A stretch of DNA of 64,000 nucleotides from Bradyrhizobium sp. CCBAU 53340 (GTDB taxonomy: Bacteria; Pseudomonadota; Alphaproteobacteria; Rhizobiales; Xanthobacteraceae), in contig NZ_CP030055.1 of the NCBI RefSeq assembly GCF_015291645.1, positions 310,001 to 374,000 on the forward strand, in the 5' to 3' direction. How positions within the stretch are numbered: the first letter of the stretch is position 1; the number at the start of each line of letters is the position of its first letter. The notes under the pieces were generated by a model. The model saw only the letters and a list, made by a program, of their open reading frames with translations, had not been told where the DNA came from and ran no database searches. This document shows positions 38,947-48,716 of this stretch, piece after piece. The position numbers were made by a program, and so were the translations under genes.

Positions 38947-39846
38947 ATGCGGCTCTTCAACACAGTTGCGCTCCTGCCTTTGCTGACCCTGCTAACCGCG
39001 CCGCCTCTGTGCGCACAGGTCACGTTCGGGCCATCGGGCCCGGAAGGAGAGCCGCTTCGCCGCCAGGACTGGCGCGTGCCGTCGCCGGATACCGACATTG
39101 CCGCACGCGCGCTGTTGTTTCGCCCCGCAGGCACTGGTCCCTTCCGGCTCGCCGTGATCGCACATGCGTCGACGCAGAACGTGCTCCGTCGCGCGCAAAT
39201 GCCGCAGCCCGACTATCGCGCGCTGTCCGCGTTTCTGGTCGCGCGCGGTTTTGCCGTGCTGGTGCCGGAGCGGCTCGGCCATGGCGCGACCGGCGGCCGC
39301 TATATCGAGGACCAGGGCGGCTGCGACGAAGCGGACTATGTCCGCGCGGGCCGAGCCACCGCCCAAGAGATATTGTTCGCATCAAAATATCTGCAGAAGC
39401 AGGATTTTATTCGCAAGGATGCCGCGGTCGTGATCGGCCATTCGGCCGGCGGTTGGGGCGCGCTCGCGCTCGCAAATGGTGATCCGAAAGAAATATCCGC
39501 GATCATTGCCTTTGCACCCGGGCGCGGCGGTCACGCCAATGATGAACCGAACAAGATCTGCGCGCCGCATACGCTCCTCGCCGCCGCGGCCGAATTCGGC
39601 AAGGCGGCGCGCATTCCCGTCACGTCGCTGGTCGCAGCCAATGACAGCTATTTCTCGCCGGCATTCTCGAAAACTCTGGCGGATGCGTTTCGCAGCGACG
39701 GCGGCAAGGACGATCTCCGCACGCTGCCCGCCGTGGGGACCGAGGGCCACTGGATGATCGAGACCGAGGCAGGCGTTCAGGCCGCAACCAGCGAGCTCGC
39801 GCGGGCGCTGAACCTGCCCAAGCCCGCAGCGACCAAGAAGCCATGA
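38947..39846 (+). CDS. Secreted alpha/beta hydrolase (dienelactone-hydrolase-like)
   Basis: A 299-residue protein with a signal peptide (MRLFNTVALLPLLTLLTAPP, cut near CAQ) and an alpha/beta-hydrolase domain. VIGHSAGGWGALALAN holds the nucleophile Ser, GTEGHWMI the His, and LVAANDSYFSP the Asp. The ATG at 38947 is chosen; a GTG 12 codons upstream is possible. Its stop overlaps the start of the DUF2269 gene (ATGA), opening a coupled four-gene run. Substrate unknown. Confidence 0.85.
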   Translation: MRLFNTVALLPLLTLLTAPPLCAQVTFGPSGPEGEPLRRQDWRVPSPDTDIAARALLFRPAGTGPFRLAVIAHASTQNVLRRAQMPQPDYRALSAFLVARGFAVLVPERLGHGATGGRYIEDQGGCDEADYVRAGRATAQEILFASKYLQKQDFIRKDAAVVIGHSAGGWGALALANGDPKEISAIIAFAPGRGGHANDEPNKICAPHTLLAAAAEFGKAARIPVTSLVAANDSYFSPAFSKTLADAFRSDGGKDDLRTLPAVGTEGHWMIETEAGVQAATSELARALNLPKPAATKKP

Positions 39847-40310
39847 CGCTGTATTTCCTGGTCAAATATCTGCACGTGCTCGGCGCCATCGTCATCCTCG
39901 GCACCGGAACCGGCATCGCCTTTTTCATGCTGATGGCGCATCGCACTGACAGCGCCGATTTCATCGCGCGCACGGCGTCGGTGGTGGTGATTGCGGATAC
40001 GATCTTCACGCTGTCGGCCGTGATCCTGCAACCGGTCACCGGCGGCTTGCTGATGATGCTCTCTGCCACATCGATCACTGAGCGCTGGATTCTGGCCTCG
40101 CTCGCGCTCTATGCCGTTGCGGGCATGTTCTGGATTCCCGTCGTCTTCATGCAGATCGAGATGCGCGATCTCGCGCGCAAGGCCGCCGAGCAAGGTGTCG
40201 CGCTGCCGGAGCGCTACTTCGTCCTGTTTCGCCGCTGGTTCGCGTTCGGCTTCCCCGGCTTCGGCGCCACGATGCTGATCCTGTGGTTGATGATCGCAAA
40301 GCCGTTCTGA
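39843..40310 (+). CDS. DUF2269 family integral membrane protein
   Basis: A 155-residue protein with four membrane helices (about 3-25, 45-70, 80-100, 130-150); KYLHVLGAIVILGTGTGIAFFM at the N-terminus is the DUF2269 hallmark. It starts four bases inside the stop of the upstream hydrolase and is followed after 8 bp by the SDR-DoxX gene. Function unknown; association with DoxX and DCC partners suggests a membrane redox context. Confidence 0.87.
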   Translation: MTLYFLVKYLHVLGAIVILGTGTGIAFFMLMAHRTDSADFIARTASVVVIADTIFTLSAVILQPVTGGLLMMLSATSITERWILASLALYAVAGMFWIPVVFMQIEMRDLARKAAEQGVALPERYFVLFRRWFAFGFPGFGATMLILWLMIAKPF

Positions 40311-40318
40311 GGGAAGTG

Positions 40319-41638
40319 ATGAGCCAGCGAACCATTTTGGTGCTCGGAGCCTCCGGCCTGATCGGCCGCTTCGTCACCGACGATCTGCGCACGCGTGGTT
40401 TTCGCGTGGTCGGTCTCGCGCGCAGCCTGCTGCCGGCGCAGAAGACGAGCGCGCTCGATCTTGAGCGACCGATCCTGTCACTCGATGCCGCCGCGCTGGC
40501 GCGCCTGCTCAGCGAGCACGCCGTGGATGTCGTCGTGAATTGCCTCGGCGTGCTGCAGGACGGCCCCGGCAGCGACACCAATGCCGTGCATCGCGATTTC
40601 GTCGCGCGCCTGCTTCAAGCCATTGCCGGCAGCGGTCGTGCGATCCGGCTGGTGCACATCTCAATTCCCGGCAACGCTGATGCCGATCGTACCGCCTTCG
40701 CTACCACCAAGCGCGAGGCGGAGCGGCTGATCGCGGCCTCCGGCATCCCCCACGCCATCCTGCGGCCCGGCTTCGTGGTCGCGCCGTCAGCCTATGGCGG
40801 CAGCGCCATGCTGCGCGCGCTCGCCGCCTTCCCATTGGATCTGCCGGCGAAGGAAATGGCGACGCCTTTTCAGCCTGTCGCGGTCGATGATATCTCCGCG
40901 ACCATCGCCTGGCTTGCCGCGCGCGACGTCGATGATGCCTCCGTCCGGGCCGTGAGCTGGGACCTCATGCAATCCGAACCGATCACGATGGCTGGCGTCA
41001 TCAAGCAGTTTCGCCTTGCGTTCGGCACGGCCGGATGGCCGCACATCGCAATGCCTGACTTCATGCTCGATCTGGGCGCCAAGATCGGCGATCTCGCCAA
41101 CAGGCTCGGCTGGATGCCGCCGATGCGCTCCACCGCCATCGCCGAGCTCCGCCGCGGCGTGCGAGGCGATCCCTCGGCGTGGATCGCCGCCACGGGCATC
41201 GTGCCCAGGACGCTGATGGAAGCGATCGGGCGCCATCCCGCCACCATCCAGGACGTCTGGTTCGCGCGGCTGTTCCTGATCAAGGCGCTGATCATTGCGA
41301 GCCTGGTCGCGTTCTGGCTCGTCTCCGGCTTCATCGCGCTGTTCGTGTCCTACCGCGCTGCCGCTGGTATTTTGACTGCGCACCATTTTCCGCCTTCGCT
41401 GGTCGATCCCATCACGACAGGCACCAGCCTGATGGACATGAGCATCGGCGTGCTGATTGCCTTCCGCCGCACCGCCGCGATCGGGCTCGTTGCCGGCATC
41501 GTCGCCTCGCTCGGCTACATGTTCGGCGCGGCGATCCTGACGCCAGATCTCTGGATCGAGCCGCTCGGCGCGCTCGTGAAGACAGGTCCGGCAATCGTGC
41601 TGATGCTCGTTGCGCTTCTGATGCTGGACAATCGCTGA
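40319..41638 (+). CDS. NAD(P)-binding SDR fused to a DoxX-like membrane domain
   Basis: A 439-residue fusion. Residues 1-300 form an atypical/extended SDR (NmrA/epimerase-like): LVLGASGLIGRFVTDDL for NAD(P), then KREAERLIAASGIPHAILRPGFV. Residues 315-439 carry four membrane helices of the DoxX_3 type (LIIASLVAFWLVSGFIALFV through AIVLMLVALLML). This two-domain type is known in proteobacteria but uncharacterised. Its stop overlaps the DCC gene start by one base (TGATG). In the SDR part no classical YxxxK is visible, so catalysis is unsure. Confidence 0.87.
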   Translation: MSQRTILVLGASGLIGRFVTDDLRTRGFRVVGLARSLLPAQKTSALDLERPILSLDAAALARLLSEHAVDVVVNCLGVLQDGPGSDTNAVHRDFVARLLQAIAGSGRAIRLVHISIPGNADADRTAFATTKREAERLIAASGIPHAILRPGFVVAPSAYGGSAMLRALAAFPLDLPAKEMATPFQPVAVDDISATIAWLAARDVDDASVRAVSWDLMQSEPITMAGVIKQFRLAFGTAGWPHIAMPDFMLDLGAKIGDLANRLGWMPPMRSTAIAELRRGVRGDPSAWIAATGIVPRTLMEAIGRHPATIQDVWFARLFLIKALIIASLVAFWLVSGFIALFVSYRAAAGILTAHHFPPSLVDPITTGTSLMDMSIGVLIAFRRTAAIGLVAGIVASLGYMFGAAILTPDLWIEPLGALVKTGPAIVLMLVALLMLDNR

Positions 41639-42045
41639 TGGCAAGATGGTCCGACGATGACGTGATCCTGTTCGACGGCGTCTGCATCTTCTGCTCGCGC
41701 TGGGTGCGGTTCGTCGCAAAGCGCGATACAGCGAAGCGATTCCGCTTCACGCCGATCCAGTCGGATTATGGTGCGACGCTCGCACGCACCTTCGGCATCG
41801 ACCCCGATGATCCCGACACCAACGCCGTCGTCCATGGCGGCGAGGCGTTCCTGAAATCAGACGCTGCGCTGACAGTGCTGTCGCATCTCCCCGGCTGGGG
41901 CTGGGTGCGTGCGCTGTTCGCGGTGCCGAAGCCGCTGCGAGATTTCGTCTACAGCCTCATCGCCCACAACCGCTACCGCATCTTCGGCAAGTACGATGTG
42001 TGCTTCGTGCCGGATGCGGATTTGCGGGCGCGAGTGATTGAGTAG
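41638..42045 (+). CDS. DCC-family thiol-disulfide oxidoreductase (DUF393)
   Basis: A 135-residue protein with the family-defining DGVCIFCSRWVRF (CxxC preceded by DG) and a C-terminal helix RYRIFGKYDVCFVP. DCC proteins have a thioredoxin-like redox motif but no established partner. It is last in the coupled run hydrolase-DUF2269-SDR/DoxX-DCC and overlaps its neighbour by one base. A family B repeat follows its stop. Confidence 0.9.
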   Translation: MARWSDDDVILFDGVCIFCSRWVRFVAKRDTAKRFRFTPIQSDYGATLARTFGIDPDDPDTNAVVHGGEAFLKSDAALTVLSHLPGWGWVRALFAVPKPLRDFVYSLIAHNRYRIFGKYDVCFVPDADLRARVIE

Positions 42046-42053
42046 TGCCGCCT

Positions 42054-42138
42054 CGTCATTGCGAGGGCGAAGCGACGAAGCTATCCAGACTACCGCCGCG
42101 GACAGGTTCTGGATCGCTTCGCTGCGCTCGCAATGACG
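42054..42138. repeat. Palindromic intergenic repeat, family B (copy 2 of 4)
   Basis: CGTCATTGCGAGGGCGAAGC at the left and CGCTTCGCTGCGCTCGCAATGACG-type right arm (ending 42138) flank CTATCCAG. It lies between the convergent DCC and amine oxidase genes. Confidence 0.88.
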
Positions 42139-42148
42139 GAGTGTATGG

Positions 42149-43393
42149 CTACGGCTCGCCTAGAGCCGCCAGCACTTCTCTTGCCGCTCGTTCGCCCGTG
42201 TCCCTTGCGCCATGCGCCGTCGTGAAGAAATTCGGCGAGGTCGCTTCGCCCGCGAAGAACAGCCGCCCGTCCACCGGCGCGGCCAGCACGGCGCGGTCGC
42301 CGGCACGCCCCGGAAGCGCGTGCGAATAGGAGCCTCGCGCGAACGGATCGCGCCCCCAGCGCGACTCGTAGAGCGGCTTCAGCTTGCGGCGGATGTCATT
42401 GCCGAGAAAGCCCGCGATCTCGTCGATGCTGTGCGCGGCGATGGCGCCCTCGCCGGCATCTTCCAGCGCGCGGGCGAAGCTGCCGCCGAAAAAACCTTCG
42501 ATGCAGGGCTGGCCGAACGGGCGGATGTGATAGGTGCCCATCTCGGTGCGCATCGTGGCGCCGCGCAGGTTTGCTTCCTTGGGAAAGGCTTCGGCGCCGT
42601 CGAGTGCCAGCGTCACCTTGTCGTCGATACCGAGCGGCAGGCCGGCGCAGGCATCGACCTTGGCCGGCAGTGGCGGCGAGAAGCGGATCGTCTCATCAGC
42701 GATCAGATTGGTCGGCACGGTGACGATCACCTTGTCCGCGGTCAGCGCGCCCAGCGACGTCTCGATGCGGACACGTCTGTCGGAATGGTCGATCAGCGTG
42801 ACGTTGCAGTTCAGCGCCACCGGGCAGGGCGCACCATAGGCAGCGACCAGCGCGCCATAGCCGCGGCGGACGCGCCAGTTGAGCTCGCTGTCCTCATAGG
42901 CGTCCCAGTCGAGCGTCGACATGTTCTTCAGTTCGCAGCCGTTGATATAGGTCGAGATCGCGTCGATCATGGGATTCCAGCGATTGCCTGGCTCCAGGCT
43001 TCGGCTCGCAGGCTCGTCCTTGCCCTTCTGCGCGGCCTGCCAGAGCCGCTCGTAGAAGGCGTCCATCGCGCGCATGAAATCGTCGCGCTCGCCTTGCGGA
43101 AACGCATTGCCATAGGCGCGCTCACGCCAGGGCGGCAGGTCCTTGTTGAGCTCGAAATCGAGTTTTCGCGCGATCGGAACGAAGGAATTCTTGTCGGCGG
43201 AGTGCAGCCAGCCGCAGCCGACATCGAAGATCACCGCAGGTGAGGCCTGCACGGTCCAGGCGCGGCCGCCGAGCCGGCTACGCGCCTCCAGCACGATCAT
43301 GGAGAGGCTCGAGGCCGCCAGCCCATGCGCCGCGCCGAGGCCGGCGGCACCGGCCCCGATGATGGCGACGTCGACGGAGGAGGGGAAGGACAT
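42149..43393 (-). CDS. FAD-dependent amine oxidase family protein
   Basis: A 414-residue flavoprotein of the monoamine/polyamine oxidase type. The FAD-binding segment is VAIIGAGAAGLGAAHGLA with EARSRLGGRAWT following, and the C-terminal FAD contact is RLFFAGEATSPNFFTTAHGA. It lacks a signal peptide, so it is cytoplasmic. It stands alone, convergent with the DCC gene. Substrate unknown. Confidence 0.9.
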   Translation of the reverse strand: MSFPSSVDVAIIGAGAAGLGAAHGLAASSLSMIVLEARSRLGGRAWTVQASPAVIFDVGCGWLHSADKNSFVPIARKLDFELNKDLPPWRERAYGNAFPQGERDDFMRAMDAFYERLWQAAQKGKDEPASRSLEPGNRWNPMIDAISTYINGCELKNMSTLDWDAYEDSELNWRVRRGYGALVAAYGAPCPVALNCNVTLIDHSDRRVRIETSLGALTADKVIVTVPTNLIADETIRFSPPLPAKVDACAGLPLGIDDKVTLALDGAEAFPKEANLRGATMRTEMGTYHIRPFGQPCIEGFFGGSFARALEDAGEGAIAAHSIDEIAGFLGNDIRRKLKPLYESRWGRDPFARGSYSHALPGRAGDRAVLAAPVDGRLFFAGEATSPNFFTTAHGARDTGERAAREVLAALGEP

Positions 43394-43449
43394 GGATGGG
43401 CTCTAGCACGTCCGCTGGGTGTGCTGAAGCCGGGCAGTTATGCCGTTCT

Positions 43450-43585
43450 CGTGTCCCGGACGCGGTGCGGCGTGCAACGCCGCTCCGCAGAGCCCGGACC
43501 CAAGGTGATGTGCAGGAGGTGAGAACGTCTGGGCCCCGGCTCAGCAGCGCATCACTATCTGCTGCGCTGCGTCCGGGGCACGAGA
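43450..43585. repeat. Palindromic intergenic repeat, family A (copy 3 of 4)
   Basis: Left end GTGTCCCGGACGCGGTGCGG, middle GGGCCCCGGCTCAGCAGCGC, right end GCTGCGTCCGGGGCACGAGA. It lies directly after the typA stop codon and before the amine oxidase start. Confidence 0.87.
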
Positions 43586-43596
43586 GAACGGCGGCC

Positions 43597-45423
<1,827 letters not shown>

Positions 45424-45716
45424 GAGTGAGCTTCTTTGCGGTCGGACAATGGGTTAAGCGCGATCTCGCCGGTCAAGCCGGGACCTCTTCGCAGGAACAA
45501 CGCTGGAAACGTGGAAAACGGGGCCTGCTACGCCCAAAAAGGAAACCCGGCCATATCGACCGGGTAGCCTATGCGTTTGCGCCGCAATATAGGCAAAAAA
45601 CGCCAAAAAACAATGCGTTCTTTCAGGGTTGGTTGATTGAATTTTGCCCGGGAATCCCCGGGGCTTAGGGGTGGTCCGGGCCAAACCGGCCCTGTCTCGC
45701 GAGCCGGCCGTCCCGA

Positions 45717-46487
45717 TCAGCTTGCGTGGCTCTCCGGCTCCTCGGTCGGATAGACCCCGCGCAGCACCTCCTCGAAATGCAGCTTCACGGCGTCGTTGCA
45801 GAGACAGGCGCGCAGGCGCAGGCCGTCATGATTGCGGACCAGGATCGAGCCGCGCCGCGTGTCGAGCACGCCTTCGGCCTTGAACGACTGCAGCACGCGG
45901 CTGGCATAGCTGCGCCCCACGCCGAGCAAGGTGGCGAGCTGCTCATGCGTCAGCGGCACGCTGCGCTCGTCGCCGGTTCGCTCCATCGCGGCGATGATCC
46001 ATTTGGCCGTGCGCTGCTCGATCGAATGAATCGCGTTGCAGGCGGTCGACTGGAAGATCTGCGCCAGCATGCAATCGGCGTAGCGCGCGAAGATGTTGCG
46101 CAGCGACGGCGAGCGCGCCTTGGCCGCTTCAAGCCTGCCGACGTGAATGCGTGCGAATGGTCCGCCGAACTTCACGCAGATGCGCGTGTAGGCCGGCAGA
46201 AATCCTTCGCTAACGATGCCGCCGACGGCGCCTTCGCGGCCGACCAAAATGGTCTCGACGTCGCGGCCGTCCTCATTAGGAACGAGGAACGTCGCGAGCG
46301 ACGGCCCGCACGGAAAGTGCACGACCTGGACGTCGTCTCCGGGATTGTAGAGCAGATGGCTCGCACCGACGTCGTCAACGGCGACATGGGGTGCGAGCAG
46401 CGCATAATCCGCGGCGTTCAAGCGCCGAAGCAGATTGTTGGCCGGGCGGCTCTCGATCTCGCTCGTCTTGCTGATCCGTGCATCCAT
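45717..46487 (-). CDS. Crp/Fnr family transcriptional regulator
   Basis: A 256-residue cyclic-nucleotide-binding-fold regulator. The beta-roll spans about 40-160 (CGPSLATFLVPNEDGRDVETILVGREGAVGG split by loops), and the C-terminal HTH reads LTHEQLATLLGVGRSYASRVLQ (about 195-216). No N-terminal Cys cluster for an Fe-S centre is present, so it is not an Fnr oxygen sensor; the canonical cAMP-binding RxS is not evident either. The ATG at 46487 is used. It is divergent from a response regulator (162-bp gap). Ligand and targets unknown. Confidence 0.88.
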   Translation of the reverse strand: MDARISKTSEIESRPANNLLRRLNAADYALLAPHVAVDDVGASHLLYNPGDDVQVVHFPCGPSLATFLVPNEDGRDVETILVGREGAVGGIVSEGFLPAYTRICVKFGGPFARIHVGRLEAAKARSPSLRNIFARYADCMLAQIFQSTACNAIHSIEQRTAKWIIAAMERTGDERSVPLTHEQLATLLGVGRSYASRVLQSFKAEGVLDTRRGSILVRNHDGLRLRACLCNDAVKLHFEEVLRGVYPTEEPESHAS

Positions 46488-46649
46488 CGTGAACTCCCCT
46501 GTCCTCCCTTCCACACTAGCGAGTTCCGTCCACGGCCTATGTGCACATGTGGACAGACGTCAAAACTGTTCTGTGGTGAGTTTCGTTCCGGGAACCCTCC
46601 GATGCGCTGGGCGCAGGCGTCGGCACGAGGCTGTCCTGATCGGTGAAAC

Positions 46650-47057
46650 ATGCAGCCCTCGATAGCCAGGATCATGATACCTGCCTCCCCGGACAACTCG
46701 GCCGACATCCCTGCCGATGTTCTGATCGTCGAGGACGATCCGATTATCGCGATCGATTTCGAGGATCGGTTGCTCGGATTCGGCGTGAAGAGCGTGCGCA
46801 CGGTGGGATCAGTCGCGCAGGCGCTGAGCGCGATTGCCTCGCGCGTGCCAGACTTCGCGCTGCTCGACGTCGAGCTCATCCGCGAGAAGAGCTTTGCGAT
46901 CGCCGAGCGGCTGGCGGCGCTCGACATTCCCTTTGTTTTCGTCACCGGCTATGGCGCGGAGACCGGCATTCCGCCAGAGTTTGGCACACGGCCGCGGCTG
47001 CAAAAGCCGTGCAGCAGCGATGCGCTGGAGGCGGCGTTGCAGGCGCGCTGCAGCTAG
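46650..47057 (+). CDS. Stand-alone response regulator (receiver domain only)
   Basis: A 135-residue single receiver domain. VLIVEDDPIIAIDFEDRL carries the acidic pair, LLDVEL the phospho-accepting Asp, FVTGYG the Thr and RLQKPCSSDAL the Lys. There is no output domain, as in CheY-like or FixL-type adaptors in Rhizobiales. The ATG at 46650 is used; 46674 is an alternative. It lies divergent from the Crp/Fnr gene and convergent with phoD (7 bp between stops). No histidine kinase is adjacent. Confidence 0.88.
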   Translation: MQPSIARIMIPASPDNSADIPADVLIVEDDPIIAIDFEDRLLGFGVKSVRTVGSVAQALSAIASRVPDFALLDVELIREKSFAIAERLAALDIPFVFVTGYGAETGIPPEFGTRPRLQKPCSSDALEAALQARCS

Positions 47058-47064
47058 ATCAGCC

Positions 47065-48612
47065 TCAGGCGAGCTTCGGATCGAGCGTTGTCGACCACAA
47101 CGCGACGTCGGCACGGTCGCGCAGCGTCACCGTCATCTGGCCGGAGGCGCCGTCGATCTTGACGTGACCGAAGAACTGCATGCCGGCGGACGGCGGAAGG
47201 TTCTGCTTGTCGGGGCCGGGCGCCTTGACGAAACGCACCTCGGGTCCAAACGTGTTGTCCATCTCGCCAGGCCCGAACGTTCCCGCATGCAGCGGACCCG
47301 ACACGAATTCCCAGAACGGCTCGAACTCCTGGAATTGCGCCTTGTCCGGATTGTAATAGTGCGCGGCGGCGTAATGCACGTCGGCGGTCAGCCACACCGT
47401 GTTCTTGATCGGCGCCATCTTGATGAAGCGCAGAAGGTCGGCGATCTCGAACTCTCTGCCGCGCACCGGGCCGTCGCCCTGCGCGAAGGCTTCCGACCCC
47501 TTCTTGTTCGCGGCATCGTCGTAGACGAGGATGCTGAGCGGCATGTCGGAGGCGATCACCTTCCAGGTCGCGCGCGAATTGAGCAGTTCACGCTTCAGCC
47601 AGGCCATCTGCTCCGGCCCGAGGAAGTAACTGGCCGGGCCGTACTCCGTTTCGAGGTTGGCGCCGTTCGGGCCGCGATAGCTGCGCTCGTCGAGCACGAA
47701 CACGTCGAGATGCGGGCCGTAAGCGATCTTGCGGTAGACCCGGCCCGGCTCAACGATGCTCTCGCGCATCGGATACATCTCGTGGAAGGCGCGGCCCGCT
47801 CGTGCGGCGAGCAGCGAGATGTCACGCACTTTGTAGGCAGCAGGCAGATCTTTCGACAGCGACCAGTTGTTGGTCACCTCGTGGTCGTCCCACTGCACGA
47901 AAATCGGCACCTCGGCATTGAAGGCGCGGACATTGTCGTCGGTAAAATTGTATTTGTGCGCGGCGCGAAACTCGTCCAGCGTCTCGGCGACCTTGGCCTT
48001 CTCGGGGATGGTGACGTTCTTCCAGATCTTGCCGTCGGCAAGCTTGACCTCGGACGGGATCACGCCGTCGGCGTAGATGGTGTCGCCGGAATGCAGGAAG
48101 AAGTCCGGGCGGTGCTTGTGCATCGCCGAGAAGGTGAACATGCCGCCGTCATCGGGATTGATACCCCAGCCCTGGCCGGCGACGTCGCCGCCCCAGACGA
48201 AGCTGACGTCGCGGCGATCGGCCGGCGCGGTGCGGAAGCGGCCGACCACCGGCTCGCCTTCGATCGCGGTGTGGGAAAGGTCGCGGAAGCGGACGCGATA
48301 GAAGATGTCCTGTCCGCCGGGAAGATTCTCCACCAGCATCTTCGCGGTGAAGTCGCTCTCCGGCAGCGCCGCGATCGGCGGCAGCGCGCGGGCGTCCTTG
48401 AAGGTATCAGTCGTCGCCACCTCGACCAGCATCTGCGCGGGCCGGTCGGTGCGCGCCCAGACCACGCCGCCGTCGACCGTGACGTCGCCGGACTGCACGC
48501 CGTGAGTGACCACAGGCCGGTCGGCCGCGCGCGACAGATGCGGCATCGCGATCGCGCCGAGTGCGCCGGCGCTGGTGGTGAGGAATTTGCGGCGGGAGAA
48601 TTTGATCTTCAT
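47065..48612 (-). CDS. phoD: Alkaline phosphatase D (PhoD), Tat-exported
   Basis: A 515-residue Tat substrate (MKIKFSRRKFLTTSAGALGA) belonging to the PhoD family of calcium/iron-type phosphatases or phosphodiesterases. Family landmarks are FVWGGDVAGQGWGIN (metal-binding Asp), HSGDTIYADG, WDDHEVTNNW and SDMPLSI. It acts in the periplasm to release phosphate from esters. There is no obvious Pho box upstream; the 104-bp gap to the TAXI gene on the same strand has no visible terminator. Confidence 0.93.
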   Translation of the reverse strand: MKIKFSRRKFLTTSAGALGAIAMPHLSRAADRPVVTHGVQSGDVTVDGGVVWARTDRPAQMLVEVATTDTFKDARALPPIAALPESDFTAKMLVENLPGGQDIFYRVRFRDLSHTAIEGEPVVGRFRTAPADRRDVSFVWGGDVAGQGWGINPDDGGMFTFSAMHKHRPDFFLHSGDTIYADGVIPSEVKLADGKIWKNVTIPEKAKVAETLDEFRAAHKYNFTDDNVRAFNAEVPIFVQWDDHEVTNNWSLSKDLPAAYKVRDISLLAARAGRAFHEMYPMRESIVEPGRVYRKIAYGPHLDVFVLDERSYRGPNGANLETEYGPASYFLGPEQMAWLKRELLNSRATWKVIASDMPLSILVYDDAANKKGSEAFAQGDGPVRGREFEIADLLRFIKMAPIKNTVWLTADVHYAAAHYYNPDKAQFQEFEPFWEFVSGPLHAGTFGPGEMDNTFGPEVRFVKAPGPDKQNLPPSAGMQFFGHVKIDGASGQMTVTLRDRADVALWSTTLDPKLA

Positions 48613-48716
48613 GGCGATGCTCTCGATATCGCGCGGCGCCCGCCAAGGTGGCGGTCGTCAGGATGATGTCCGACGCTATATTGAGACAATGTGACGCGGA
48701 AATTACGCGCGGCCGC

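Noticed and set aside
46834..48666. A 610-residue plus-strand frame opposite phoD
   Set aside because: Antisense of phoD with its Tat signal and metal motifs intact.
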